A stretch of 64,000 bases of DNA from Desulfobacterales bacterium (lineage in GTDB: Bacteria > Desulfobacterota > Desulfobacteria > Desulfobacterales > JAIPEE01): assembly GCA_021737275.1 (NCBI GenBank), contig JAIPEE010000003.1, positions 124,001 to 188,000 on the forward strand, written 5' to 3'. A program made the position numbers and the translations under genes. The notes under the pieces were generated by a model. It worked only from the letters and a program-made list of their open reading frames with translations, searched no databases and was not told where the DNA came from. Below are positions 44,456 to 53,063 of the stretch, one piece after another (within the stretch, counting starts at the first letter, position 1; each line of letters begins with the position of its first letter).

Positions 44456-45505
44456 CTATACAATCCGGATTCTCTCTTCCCGGCTGTCAATAATATCCCC
44501 AATTTGAGCGGCATCTGCGATACCCCCGGCTTTCAAGGCTGAAACCAGATCAGCGCAATGAACGTTACTGACGCTGATCAGCAGTCCACCGGACGTTTGA
44601 GGGTCGAAAAGCAGATCCTGTATAGTGCGCGGGACTGTTTCGGCAAACGTAATCATATGTTCACGAAATTCCCTGTTTTTGTAAGCACCGGCCGGAATGA
44701 GACCCATGGCGGCAAATTCTTCCGCTTCAGGAATGACCGGCACATTGCCGGAAACAATCCTGGCACTGCAATCCGATCCGCTTATCATTTCTGCAAGATG
44801 ACCAAGAAGACCGAAACCCGTAACGTCCGTACAGGCGCTGATGTTAAAATCCGCCATTATTCGGGCAGCCTCACGATTGAGCGTGGCCATCAGGAGCGTC
44901 ACTTTTTCGGATAATTGTTCAGAAACCATTGCCGCCTTTATGGCTGTATTGACGATACCGGTACCAAGCGGCTTGGTCAGGACCAGTCGGTCTCCCGGCC
45001 TCAAACTATTCTTGGCCAACACCCGCTCCGGATGAATGAAGCCGGTCACAGACAGTCCGTATTTGATTTCCTTGTCCTCAATACTGTGACCGCCAATAAG
45101 TACCACCCCGGCATCCCTGAGCTTGTCGATACCGCCCTGAATGATTTGCCGAAGAATACTCATATCCATTGTCCTGGCCGGAAAAGCCACAAGATTCAAG
45201 GCGGTTTTCGGTGTTCCGCCCATGGCATAAATATCGCTCAGGGCATTTGCAGCGGCAATCTGCCCAAACCAGTAGGGGTCATCCACAATAGGCGTAAAAA
45301 AATCAACTGTCTGAATCAGCGCCAGTTCATCAGATATTCGATAAACACCGGCATCATCGGCCTTGTCTAACCCGATAATGACATTTTCGTCGACAGGAAA
45401 AATTATACCGCTCAGAGCCTTCTCCAGGTCCCCCGGAGGTAGTTTAGAGGCTCAGCCGGAGCCGGTTACTGTTCTGGTCAGTCGGATTTTCTTGCTATCT
45501 TCCAT
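44456..45505 (-). CDS. selD: Selenophosphate synthetase with selenocysteine (selD-2, in-frame TGA)
   Basis: Intact SelD of 349 residues. It begins MEDSKKIRLTRTVTGSG, then Sec18 at the TGA 45454-45452, followed by ASKLPPGDLEKAL. The pattern Gly-Ser-Gly-Sec-Ala-Ser-Lys matches the SelD active site, with the essential Lys three residues after the Sec. The rest has LIQTVDFFTPIVDDP, FGQIAAANALSDIYAMGG and GGHSIEDKEIKYG. The ATG at 45505 has GGGGAGGA 5 bases before it and overlaps the end of the kinase gene by 11 bases. Standard gene callers would start it downstream of the TGA, near 45286, and lose the active site. Confidence 0.93.
45422..45454 (-). promoter_or_regulatory. Candidate SECIS region of selD-2
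   Basis: After the TGA (45454-45452) and 12-13 bases of spacing, CTCC (45438-45435) pairs with GGAG (45425-45422) around a 9-base GGGGGACCT loop. The position suits a bacterial SECIS, but the stem is short and the loop has no GU. This is a weaker case than selD-1; structure prediction is needed. Confidence 0.35.
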
Positions 45506-46379
45506 TGTTATCCTCCCCGTTGCGTTCATTAAGCAGCTTAACCAAGGCCTGCGGAATTTTTTCAATCAGTTCGATAACCTGGGTGGCAGGTGTTGGATTG
45601 GCATAATAGCCGGTCCAGCGGTTAACCCTGGCAGCCAGAACCGCAGCCGCCGTCAGCTTGAAATCCGCGCCGCACAGGACGGAAAGCAATCCGGTTAAGG
45701 TATCACCCGTACCGCCGATCGCTTCCATTGCCTCAAAGGAAGGAGAATCCACTTTTCCGATCACCTGTTTTTCATCGGCAATGTAATCCGATTCACCTTT
45801 GACCAGCAGGTATTTAGCTGCGTTTTGGTGCTGATAGGCCTGCCGGATCAAGTCGGGCACATTGTTGTTGTGATGAAGAATAAATCCGCGCGTATAAAAA
45901 GGGTGAGGTGCCAGCTCATCTGCAAGAAACGCCAATTCACCGCCATCCGGTGTGAAAATATCATAGGATTTTGATTGGCCACTCATTTTAGCGGCGTACA
46001 TAAAACCGGCATCGGCGATCAGGATAGGTCGCTTTCGCATCGTTTCGACGGCAAATAGGACCTTGTTGTGCCAGTCCACATCCGGTTGCAGGTAGTGAAA
46101 GGTCAGAACCTTAAAATCAAATTCGTGCAAATGCCGGGTGAGAAATTCATACAATTTACGACTACCGTCTCCCTTGCCGATATCACCGACCAGGAATGCA
46201 TATATCTCCGGGCAGTCAAGGCACTCGGAAGCTTTCAGGGCAGCGCCGATGAGTGCCGGGGTGCATCGATTGACGGTGATGCGTCGTCCTTTAATTTCAA
46301 TATGGTTGTCGACCAAACGGGCTTTGCCATGAATCAAGGGCAATTGAAGGTCCGGAACCGTACCGACAATACCTATCAT
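45495..46379 (-). CDS. Ribokinase/NNRD-fold kinase-like protein of the selenium cluster
   Basis: A 294-residue cytoplasmic protein with the C-terminal signature GGTGDTLTGLLS of the ribokinase superfamily, as in ADP-dependent NAD(P)H-hydrate dehydratases. That glycine-rich Asp motif holds the catalytic base and the nucleotide. Other segments are LIADAGFMYAAKM, DIFTPDGGELAFLADE and LLVKGESDYIADE. Its own substrate is unknown. It overlaps the DUF3343-like gene upstream by 4 bases and selD-2 downstream by 11 bases, so it belongs to the selenium operon. A small molecule linked to selenium or a nicotinamide hydrate could be its target; both are guesses. Confidence 0.75.
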   Translation of the reverse strand: MIGIVGTVPDLQLPLIHGKARLVDNHIEIKGRRITVNRCTPALIGAALKASECLDCPEIYAFLVGDIGKGDGSRKLYEFLTRHLHEFDFKVLTFHYLQPDVDWHNKVLFAVETMRKRPILIADAGFMYAAKMSGQSKSYDIFTPDGGELAFLADELAPHPFYTRGFILHHNNNVPDLIRQAYQHQNAAKYLLVKGESDYIADEKQVIGKVDSPSFEAMEAIGGTGDTLTGLLSVLCGADFKLTAAAVLAARVNRWTGYYANPTPATQVIELIEKIPQALVKLLNERNGEDNNGR

Positions 46380-46921
46380 CTTACAAGTAACTCTTCATAT
46401 GCCAGCTCAAGGGCGTACCCACAAAGGGTGTGCCCCAAATCTCCGGGTCTGGGAGATTCAGCCAAAGTTTTGCCTACCATTTCCTGAGCTAAATAGGGAA
46501 CATCCGGACACCCGCCGCCGGAAATGTTCACAATTATCATATCCCTTTTATCAATGGTAATTTTCATGTTGGCCGCCCGCACCATCAGGTAGTCTCCAAA
46601 GTCTTTTGTATGAAACAGGCTGACAGGTTTGAGAAGTGGTGCCGTCACCGGAACCACCTGCAGAGGTAAAACATTTATGTTGCCGAGTTCCCGCAGAATG
46701 TTCAGTTCTTCCATCAACGGAAATTCGATGACCAGATCGCACCCGGTTTGGATTTCCGGAGGCGGCCCCATGACCCGAACGGACCATCCTGCCTTTTTCA
46801 GATTTTTTTCCGCCTGGATCACTTCACTGGTATTTTCGAAAACCAGAATTCCGAGATCAGCGGATGCAAATCGTGCCTTTTTATCTGGCGTCCGCTTTTG
46901 CTTATTGAAGAATCCGAGCAC
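46376..46921 (-). CDS. DUF3343-like two-domain protein, probable GTG start
   Basis: About 181 residues. The N-terminal part (about 20-95) resembles DUF3343, a family often located near SelD, YedF and YedE and suspected to carry selenium or sulfur: LGILVFENTSEVIQAEKNLK then GWSVRVMGPPPEIQTGCDLV. The C-terminal ~85 residues contain NISGGGCPDVPYLAQEMVG and Cys in HTLCGYALELAYEE; I do not recognise that domain. A GTG at 46921 has AAAGGG 6 bases before it and is the likeliest start; a TTG at 46927 overlaps the ribosome-binding site. It lies between the TusA-like and kinase genes, with overlaps at its 3' end. Confidence 0.7.
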   Translation of the reverse strand: MLGFFNKQKRTPDKKARFASADLGILVFENTSEVIQAEKNLKKAGWSVRVMGPPPEIQTGCDLVIEFPLMEELNILRELGNINVLPLQVVPVTAPLLKPVSLFHTKDFGDYLMVRAANMKITIDKRDMIIVNISGGGCPDVPYLAQEMVGKTLAESPRPGDLGHTLCGYALELAYEELLVR

Positions 46922-46923
46922 TT

Positions 46924-47142
46924 TCAACCCTTTGTAAATATAATACGATAACCTTCTCCTTCCGGAGATACCTCATTGATCCTGCAACCCTGGCTTTCGG
47001 CGGCTCTGATCACGTTTTCTTTTGAGGTGTCGGTATCTACAAGGACAATGATTTCTTTTTCATTTCCCTTTTTGATTTCATCAAGTGTCATTATCACCGG
47101 CTGAGGGCACGAAAGTCCCCTTGCATCAACTGTAGCGGCCAT
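46924..47142 (-). CDS. TusA/SirA-like sulfur (selenium) carrier protein
   Basis: A 72-residue TusA-fold protein, starting MAATVDARGLSCPQPVIMTL with the conserved Cys-Pro-x-Pro. These proteins carry a persulfide (or perhaps perselenide) on that cysteine. I chose the ATG at 47142 because AAGGAGGG lies 6 bases before it; the longer frame to 47196 would include the end of yedE. It sits between yedE and the DUF3343-like gene, the common place for such a carrier next to a YedE transporter. Confidence 0.88.
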   Translation of the reverse strand: MAATVDARGLSCPQPVIMTLDEIKKGNEKEIIVLVDTDTSKENVIRAAESQGCRINEVSPEGEGYRIIFTKG

Positions 47143-47153
47143 TTTAACCCTCC

Positions 47154-48245
47154 TTATGCGCTTTTCTTTTTCATGGTAAATCCAATGAACAGACAAACCG
47201 GAAGACCAATAATCACTGCGGCAATACCGTGTGGTCCGACACCATTGGGTGAGCTGGCCAGACCAAAGTTATGGGCAAAACCGGCACCCACGATCATTCC
47301 AAGGACAAATACTGCTGCGTCTCCATCCCCCTCACCGGACAGAAAAAGTTGTCTGCCAGGGCAACCACCAGCCAAAGCAAATGCCAGACCGGCCAGCGTC
47401 ATTCCGGCAAAATTCCAGATATGCTGAGTATGGGCCACCGGTTGGCCGGCAAAGCCAACCTTAAACTGACCGAGGATTAAATTGGTCAAAAATGCAAAAA
47501 CGACCAGGCTGATAAACCCGCTCAGCAGGTGGGTCTGACCGAACAGTACGGTGTCACGAATCGCTCCCATGGTGCAGAACCGGCTTCGCTGGGCCAGGAA
47601 GCCGATACCTAAACCCACAGCTAGCGATAAAAGCAAAGGCGCATGCATAGCGCCGGGCCCTTTTAAACTATAGAACAGTTCGCCGCTTTTATCCTGACCT
47701 TCTACTTGGGGAAAAATAAGCATCAGTATGAATAAACCGATCATGATCAACGGCAACATCCAACCAACGGTCGTGTGTGTGGTTTGGGTGCGTCCCAGAT
47801 TGAAGCCGTTTTTCAGAAAAAGCGTTCCGATCCAGATTCCGAAGGTCAGACCCACCAGGCCCAGGATGGCATTAGCGTCCCCACCGGCCAGACGAAGCAC
47901 GGCCCGCCAGGGACACCCTAAAAAAACCAATGCACCGATCATGGCAAAAACACCTAAAACAAACCGGACGATGGGTGCCGATCCGACTCTTGGCCTGTAC
48001 TCCTTAAACATATAGGCGGCAATCAGCGATCCGAGTACAAATCCGATAATCTCTGGACGAATGTATTGTACTACCCCCGCCCGATGCAGACCGAGTGCGC
48101 CGGCGATATCTCTTTCAAAACAGGCCACGCATATGCCCATGTTCCCCGGATTACCCAGTTTCTGCAACAGAGATGCCAGAATGCCGATACAGGCACCGAC
48201 ACCGATGATGCCCCATCTTGTCGCAAAAATGTTTTTTCCTTTCAT
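47154..48245 (-). CDS. yedE: YedE-type selenium/sulfur membrane transporter
   Basis: A 363-residue inner-membrane protein of the YeeE/YedE family with about 10 helices. Conserved cysteine motifs lie in the repeated halves: NMGICVACFERDIAG, LGCPWRAVLRLAGGDANAI, RSRFCTMGAIRDTVLF and GGCPGRQLFLSGEGD. YedE in selenium clusters is proposed to import a selenium compound, by analogy with YeeE, which takes up thiosulfate. I chose the ATG at 48245 because AAGGAGGAG lies 7 bases before it. It is followed 11 bases later by the TusA-like gene. Confidence 0.88.
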   Translation of the reverse strand: MKGKNIFATRWGIIGVGACIGILASLLQKLGNPGNMGICVACFERDIAGALGLHRAGVVQYIRPEIIGFVLGSLIAAYMFKEYRPRVGSAPIVRFVLGVFAMIGALVFLGCPWRAVLRLAGGDANAILGLVGLTFGIWIGTLFLKNGFNLGRTQTTHTTVGWMLPLIMIGLFILMLIFPQVEGQDKSGELFYSLKGPGAMHAPLLLSLAVGLGIGFLAQRSRFCTMGAIRDTVLFGQTHLLSGFISLVVFAFLTNLILGQFKVGFAGQPVAHTQHIWNFAGMTLAGLAFALAGGCPGRQLFLSGEGDGDAAVFVLGMIVGAGFAHNFGLASSPNGVGPHGIAAVIIGLPVCLFIGFTMKKKSA

Positions 48246-48282
48246 CAAGATTCTCCTCCTTACCAATATCAGTATGATTTTA

Positions 48283-48501
48283 TCATGCAAATGGGCACGG
48301 TAACTCGCTGGCATGGTACACATGCTTTTGGCCGCAGAACGGACAACGTTTTCCGAGGGCCACCTTTGCATCAAGGGTTTTGTTGCCGGCTTTGTCGGTG
48401 ACGATACCCCTGTTATCGATTATTTTGAAATCTGAACTTTCAAAAATCTCGTTTTTACTCGGGCAGACAAATATAAATTTTACTTCCTTTGCATCCGTCA
48501 T
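48283..48501 (-). CDS. Small zinc-ribbon-like protein
   Basis: A 72-residue protein from the ATG at 48501. It has a single Cys near the N-terminus (FVCPSKNEIFES) and a C-terminal RCPFCGQKHVYHASELPC, so three or four Cys plus His could bind zinc. No family was recognised. It lies 37 bases upstream of yedE on the same strand and could be the first gene of the selenium operon. The ribosome-binding site is weak (GAGGA, 13 bases away). Confidence 0.6.
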   Translation of the reverse strand: MTDAKEVKFIFVCPSKNEIFESSDFKIIDNRGIVTDKAGNKTLDAKVALGKRCPFCGQKHVYHASELPCPFA

Positions 48502-49010
48502 TATAAAAAAGATTCCTCTATCAAAAAAACAATGAAGCAAACAACGGATCAGGCACCATTAACGACAGTTCAACCGATCATCATTTTTTTCCTCATTATT
48601 TAGTGTGGCAAAATAAAAAAGTCCAATTGGTAATTTAAATAATATTCGCTCTGTTACATAGATAAAAACTATAGGATATCTCTCAAAATTAGATTTTAAT
48701 TCGAGTACAAATCATGTAATAATAGAGATCAGACTTCAGGGCAAGACACATGGACCGATGCTGCCCTTCTGACAACGGGATGAGCATTTTGGGTCGACAT
48801 GTAATCCCGCCATGGCGTGGCCATGTGGCCTTAAACATGTTTTTGAAATGACTTCTAATATTATTTCCTGTGAGCTTATTCTGGTTGCGACAACCCTTTC
48901 ATTATGTATTATTCATAATTTTACTGGACACTTATGTCCTTATAAGCTATAAGTTTTCACAGAGTTTCTATTCATATTACTTGCATTAAATTATTTAAAG
49001 AGGTTGTCTG
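48502..49010. other. Intergenic region with a decayed MITE-like end
   Basis: 509 bases without a gene, between the divergent selenium operon and the PilZ gene. At 48674-48712, GGATATCTCTCAAAATTAG and the following bases match the left end of the 15022 element with several substitutions. No matching right end is found. The rest holds a GC-rich patch around 48810-48835 and no other support for a gene. Confidence 0.45.
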
Positions 49011-49355
49011 ATGTGCGGTGATGATAAAAATTCGTCTGAAAAAAGAAAAGAAGACAGGCTTTTACCTGAAAAATATTCCAATATTGAGTTTTCTCTGAAA
49101 ATTGATGACTTTCCGTCAACATACAAATTCAAACTGAGGGATCTTTCAGCAAACGGCATCGGCATGCTCATCAAGGAAGATTCCGACCTTGTGGAACTTA
49201 TCCATGAAGAAGATGTACTTGATATGACCTACTTTTCAGATGATGTTGCCGAAGACCCCAAATCAATTAAAACAAAAATCAGACATATTAGTAAGGGGAC
49301 AGCAGAATACTTCCAGGGACACTACCTGGTGGGATTTGAAACAATAGATGAATAG
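49011..49355 (+). CDS. PilZ-domain protein
   Basis: A 114-residue protein with the two PilZ motifs, an Arg-rich start RKEDRLLPEK (RxxxR-like) and the LRDLSANGIGMLI stretch (D-x-S-x-x-G). PilZ domains bind cyclic di-GMP and act as adaptors in motility, adhesion or exopolysaccharide control. It has AGAGGTT 6 bases before the ATG. It is first of a run of plus-strand genes, followed 79 bases later by a YbjQ gene. Its partner is unknown. Confidence 0.8.
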   Translation: MCGDDKNSSEKRKEDRLLPEKYSNIEFSLKIDDFPSTYKFKLRDLSANGIGMLIKEDSDLVELIHEEDVLDMTYFSDDVAEDPKSIKTKIRHISKGTAEYFQGHYLVGFETIDE

Positions 49356-49434
49356 TTCTGACTTGGTTATTGGTGATTTGATAACTTTTAATATCTGTGT
49401 TCATGCTGCTCTGTTAATAATCCAGGAGGAAATA

Positions 49435-49749
49435 ATGTTTATCACCAACGTTCAGTCAGTACCCGGTAAAACCATTGTTGATCATTTTGGTCTTGTGTCT
49501 GGTAGTACGGTCCGGGCAAAGCATATTGGCCGTGATATCATGGCCTCTTTTAAGAATATTGTCGGAGGAGAATTAAAAGGTTATAGTGAACTTTTAGATG
49601 AAGCCCGAAAACAGGCTACGGAAAGAATGACTGATCAGGCTAAATCACTCGGTGCCAATGCGGTTATCAATGTACGGTATTCAACGTCATCTGTTGCCCA
49701 GGGCGCCTCTGAAATATACGTTTACGGCACAGCTGTTCGTGTAGAATAA
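49435..49749 (+). CDS. YbjQ family protein
   Basis: A 104-residue soluble protein of the YbjQ family (formerly DUF74; pentameric in solved structures). Family features are the start MFITNVQSVPGK, GSTVRAKHIGRDIMASFKN and the Gly-Ala region GANAVINVRYSTSS. The longer frame from 49348 has no good start; the ATG at 49435 has AGGAGG 6 bases before it. The function of YbjQ is not firmly known; a metal-binding or envelope role has been suggested. A second YbjQ gene with a membrane helix follows 17 bases later. Confidence 0.85.
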   Translation: MFITNVQSVPGKTIVDHFGLVSGSTVRAKHIGRDIMASFKNIVGGELKGYSELLDEARKQATERMTDQAKSLGANAVINVRYSTSSVAQGASEIYVYGTAVRVE

Positions 49750-49766
49750 CCTTTCCGGAGGAAACC

Positions 49767-50225
49767 ATGGAACAACTCATACTATTTGTCGTTCTGGTTG
49801 TATCCGGCTACATGGTCGGCACCTTTCTTGAAAAGCGGCATTACCGGTCCATCGAAAAAAGGGAAACAGACCTAATCCGCCTTCCCGTTGTTACCCTTGA
49901 AGAAGATGTTATTGATGAAACAAAAAAGATACGCTATGCCGTCCTTGCCAAAGGCAATGCCGTTATTTCCATCGACTATTTCAAACGGTTTCTCTCCTCT
50001 CTTCAAAATATTTTTGGCGGAAACGTAACCGCCTATCAGACACTGGTTGATCGTGCCCGCAGGGAAGCGGTTTTGAGAATGATAGAACAAGCCCCGCCGT
50101 CAGATATTATTACCAATGCCAGGATAGAAACCTCCGCTATCGGCCAGTCTGCCAACAGGAGAAAATCCGTTGGCAGTGTTGAGGCCTTTGCATACGGAAC
50201 TGCTGTTAAATATAAAGATGATTAA
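49767..50225 (+). CDS. YbjQ-like protein with N-terminal membrane helix
   Basis: A 152-residue protein. Residues 3-20 (QLILFVVLVVSGYMVG) form a transmembrane helix, and a YbjQ-like domain follows (about 70-148: FKRFLSSLQNIFGGNVTAYQ and AFAYGTAVKYKDD). It looks like a membrane-tethered paralogue of the preceding protein. Its 3' end overlaps the M48 protease gene by 8 bases, so the three are co-translated. Confidence 0.75.
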   Translation: MEQLILFVVLVVSGYMVGTFLEKRHYRSIEKRETDLIRLPVVTLEEDVIDETKKIRYAVLAKGNAVISIDYFKRFLSSLQNIFGGNVTAYQTLVDRARREAVLRMIEQAPPSDIITNARIETSAIGQSANRRKSVGSVEAFAYGTAVKYKDD

Positions 50226-50997
50226 ATTCACACCAAAAACGGTTACTGAAAATCTAAACATCGTAAAAACATCCCCTCTGAAGCAGTGTTTTATACTTTT
50301 AGCCGGACTTCTGGCAATTATCTTTGTCTTTTATTTTCTCCTTGGCCTTTCCGTTTCATGGATTGCGCCGCACATCTCTCCTGCCTTTGAAAAAAAAATA
50401 GGCCGCCTTTTTGAAGACAGATTTTACCAAAATGAAAATATGGATGAATCAAAAAGACTCCGGGCAATACTCAATAATCTGCTGAAAGGTGTTGATGAAG
50501 AAACTAAAGCGTTTGGCATTGAGGTTCGTGTTGAAAACAATCCCATGATTAACGCGGTTGCCCTGCCCGGCGGTACAATTGTCGTTTTTTCCGGTTTATT
50601 GAAAGAGATAAAATCAGACAACGAGGCCGCCTTTGTTTTAGCGCATGAGATAGGTCACTTCAAAAACAGAGACCACCTGAAAGGCTTGGGACGTGGGCTT
50701 GTTCTTCTGACAGCATCTGTCTTTTTAACCGGTAACGACAGCATCGCTACCAATTTTATTTTCAGTCAGATCGGCAACCTGGAAATGAAATTCAGCCGGA
50801 AACAGGAAAAAGAGGCGGACCTGTTTGCACTTCATCTTATTTATGATATGACCGGTCAAGCTGACGGTGCGGCATCTTTTATGAAAGTAATTGCATCGCA
50901 GGATAAACGGAGCAACCTGTCATACTATTTTGCATCTCATCCGCACCCTGAAACACGAATGGAATACATTAACGAAGAAATTGCCGGATTAAGGTAA
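50218..50997 (+). CDS. M48-family membrane-associated metalloprotease
   Basis: A 259-residue zinc protease. A transmembrane helix lies about residues 20-45 (CFILLAGLLAIIFVFYFLLGL). The HExxH motif is in VLAHEIGHFKNRDHL and the third zinc ligand Glu in QEKEADLFALHL. The core resembles HtpX/BepA-type M48 peptidases involved in envelope quality control. The start overlaps the YbjQ gene by 8 bases, linking it to the two YbjQ proteins. Confidence 0.88.
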   Translation: MIKFTPKTVTENLNIVKTSPLKQCFILLAGLLAIIFVFYFLLGLSVSWIAPHISPAFEKKIGRLFEDRFYQNENMDESKRLRAILNNLLKGVDEETKAFGIEVRVENNPMINAVALPGGTIVVFSGLLKEIKSDNEAAFVLAHEIGHFKNRDHLKGLGRGLVLLTASVFLTGNDSIATNFIFSQIGNLEMKFSRKQEKEADLFALHLIYDMTGQADGAASFMKVIASQDKRSNLSYYFASHPHPETRMEYINEEIAGLR

Positions 50998-51062
50998 CCC
51001 GCATGTCAGATAAAAGTTTTGCAGGAGATAAAAAGGATTTATAACCCATAAGGAGGTTTAAC

Positions 51063-51599
51063 ATGGCTGCAGTTTCCAGGGAAAATCGTAAAAAAAAAGT
51101 AATTGATGTTCTTAACAATGCCCGTTCTATGGAACTCAGGGCGATTCACCAATACATGAACCAGCATTATAATCTTGATGATATGGATTATGGTGAGATG
51201 GCCGCCAAGGTCAAACTTATCGCCATTGATGAAATGCGTCATGCAGAGATGTTCGCAGAGCGAATCAAGGAGCTGGGTGGCGAACCGGTTGCTGCATATG
51301 ATGGTAAGGTTGAAAAAGGGCAGGCAGTTGAATCTGTCTTCAAGTTTGATTCAGACCTTGAAGATGATGCAATAGATGCCTATAACCGATTTCTGCTGGT
51401 ATGCAGAGATTGTGGTGACAGTGTCAGCGTGAAGCTTTTTGAAGGCATTATTGATGAAGAGCAGATTCACTATAACTATTTCGACAGCGTAAACGACCAT
51501 ATTAATAAACTTGGCGATGTTTATCTTGCACAGATTGCCGGAACTTCCGCCTCCACAGGCGGAACAACCAAAGGGTTTGTTATCGGTGGAGAGGCTTGA
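51063..51599 (+). CDS. Bacterioferritin-like ferritin protein
   Basis: A 178-residue four-helix ferritin-like protein. Metal-site residues are in ARSMELRAIHQYMNQHY, IAIDEMRHAEMFAER, and the Glu-His in GIIDEEQIHYNYFDSV. These give the E...ExxH...E...ExxH pattern of a di-iron site. The heme-ligand Met of typical bacterioferritin is not obvious, so it may store or detoxify iron without heme. A strong AAGGAGGTT site precedes the ATG. It is probably a separate transcription unit. Confidence 0.82.
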   Translation: MAAVSRENRKKKVIDVLNNARSMELRAIHQYMNQHYNLDDMDYGEMAAKVKLIAIDEMRHAEMFAERIKELGGEPVAAYDGKVEKGQAVESVFKFDSDLEDDAIDAYNRFLLVCRDCGDSVSVKLFEGIIDEEQIHYNYFDSVNDHINKLGDVYLAQIAGTSASTGGTTKGFVIGGEA

Positions 51600-51681
51600 A
51601 AGACGCTTGCAACTCAAACATCTCAGTCATATATATAAACATGTTCAATTCTTACGCAGTTTTACTTGAAACCGGACAAAT

Positions 51682-52983
51682 ATGAATATCATATTTTTTG
51701 CGATTGTACTGATCGCCTTTCTTGTCGCAGGATGGTTTCAGATCAACTGGATTCCTGCTGAGGGTATCACCGCACCAATTGAAGCTCTTTCTAAAGCCAT
51801 GGTGGACTCTGCTGCCGGATCTGTTGAACTGGCAATCGGTCTTGTCGGTATTATGACACTCTTTCTTGGACTGATGAAAGTTGCTGAAGCCGGTGGTATG
51901 CTGAAGATTTTATCCCGTCTGATCAGGCCTTTAATGGTAAAACTTTTTCCGGAAGTACCGCCCGATCATCCGGCTATGGGTGCTATGATTCTAAATATTT
52001 CAGCAAACGCGCTCGGGCTCGGCAATGCAGCGACACCTTTCGGCATTCGGGCAATGCAGGAATTGGATAAGCTTAATCCTACACCCGGTACGGCGACTGA
52101 TCCTATGGTACTGTTTCTGGCGATTAATACCTCAAGTGTCACCCTTCTGCCGACCGGTGTTATTGCCATTCGTGCAGCAGCAGGTTCTGCCGATCCGGCC
52201 GGTATTCTGCCCACCACGCTTTTTGCAACTTTCTGTTCAACCATTATTGCCATTATTGCTGCAAAACTTTATTCCCGTTTTTTCCCGGTTAATGGGAAAG
52301 ACAACCTCATCGAATCCGGCGAAACAAAACAGGGTCGTGAACATGAAGACGTTGAATCCGATCCTGCCGATAATACGGATAAACCCTATCCGCTCTGGGT
52401 AAGCTGGGCTGCGCTCGGCACACTGGTAAGCTTTATTCCGATTACCGTTACATATGGAAAAACAATATCGCCATGGATCATCCCCGGCCTGATGGTTTTC
52501 TTCCTGGGATTTGGAATGATTCGGCGGGTAAGAATTTATGAAGTTTTTGTTGAAGGTGCCAAAGAGGGTTTTCAGGTTGCCATCAAAATTATTCCATACC
52601 TGGTTGCCATTCTTGTATCGGTAGGCATGTTCAGGGCAAGCGGCGCAATGGGAATCCTCGTCAAATGGCTGGGTGCATTAACCGGCAGATTCGGCATGCC
52701 GGCAGAAGCGCTTCCCATGGCCCTGTTGCGACCGTTATCAGGTTCAGGTGCCTATGGTATTATGGCATCAATAATTAATGATCCATCCATAGGGCCGGAT
52801 AGTTACACCGGGTACCTTGTCTCTACCCTGCAGGGGTCAACGGAAACAACCTTTTATGTATTGGCTGTATATTTTGGTGCTGTTCAGATCAAACGGATTC
52901 GGCATGGCATGGCAGCAGCACTGACGGCCGATGCTGCCGGAATTGCCGCTGCTGTTGCGGCCTGTCTTTTTCTTTATGGATAA
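51682..52983 (+). CDS. Fused SpmA-SpmB (nucleoside recognition domain) membrane protein
   Basis: A 433-residue membrane protein with two homologous halves, as in a fusion of spore maturation proteins SpmA and SpmB. The first half contains ILNISANALGLGNAATPFG, and the second contains MALLRPLSGSGAYGIMAS with GSTETTFYVLAVYFG. They resemble nucleoside-recognition (Gate) domains, with about 8-9 helices in total. Fused forms occur in non-spore-forming bacteria. The transport role and substrate are not known. It is 82 bases after the ferritin gene. Confidence 0.85.
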   Translation: MNIIFFAIVLIAFLVAGWFQINWIPAEGITAPIEALSKAMVDSAAGSVELAIGLVGIMTLFLGLMKVAEAGGMLKILSRLIRPLMVKLFPEVPPDHPAMGAMILNISANALGLGNAATPFGIRAMQELDKLNPTPGTATDPMVLFLAINTSSVTLLPTGVIAIRAAAGSADPAGILPTTLFATFCSTIIAIIAAKLYSRFFPVNGKDNLIESGETKQGREHEDVESDPADNTDKPYPLWVSWAALGTLVSFIPITVTYGKTISPWIIPGLMVFFLGFGMIRRVRIYEVFVEGAKEGFQVAIKIIPYLVAILVSVGMFRASGAMGILVKWLGALTGRFGMPAEALPMALLRPLSGSGAYGIMASIINDPSIGPDSYTGYLVSTLQGSTETTFYVLAVYFGAVQIKRIRHGMAAALTADAAGIAAAVAACLFLYG

Positions 52984-53063
52984 CATTGAAAATATTCATT
53001 AAGTTGTGTATTAAGAAACAACACTGTTAATACTCACCACATGCCTGAAATATGGGAGCAACC

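Noticed and set aside
48810-48840. GC-rich imperfect palindrome around GCCATGGC...GGCCATG as a regulatory site.
   Set aside because: Self-complementarity of such a motif is common, and it is far (about 180 bases) from the PilZ start with no promoter nearby.
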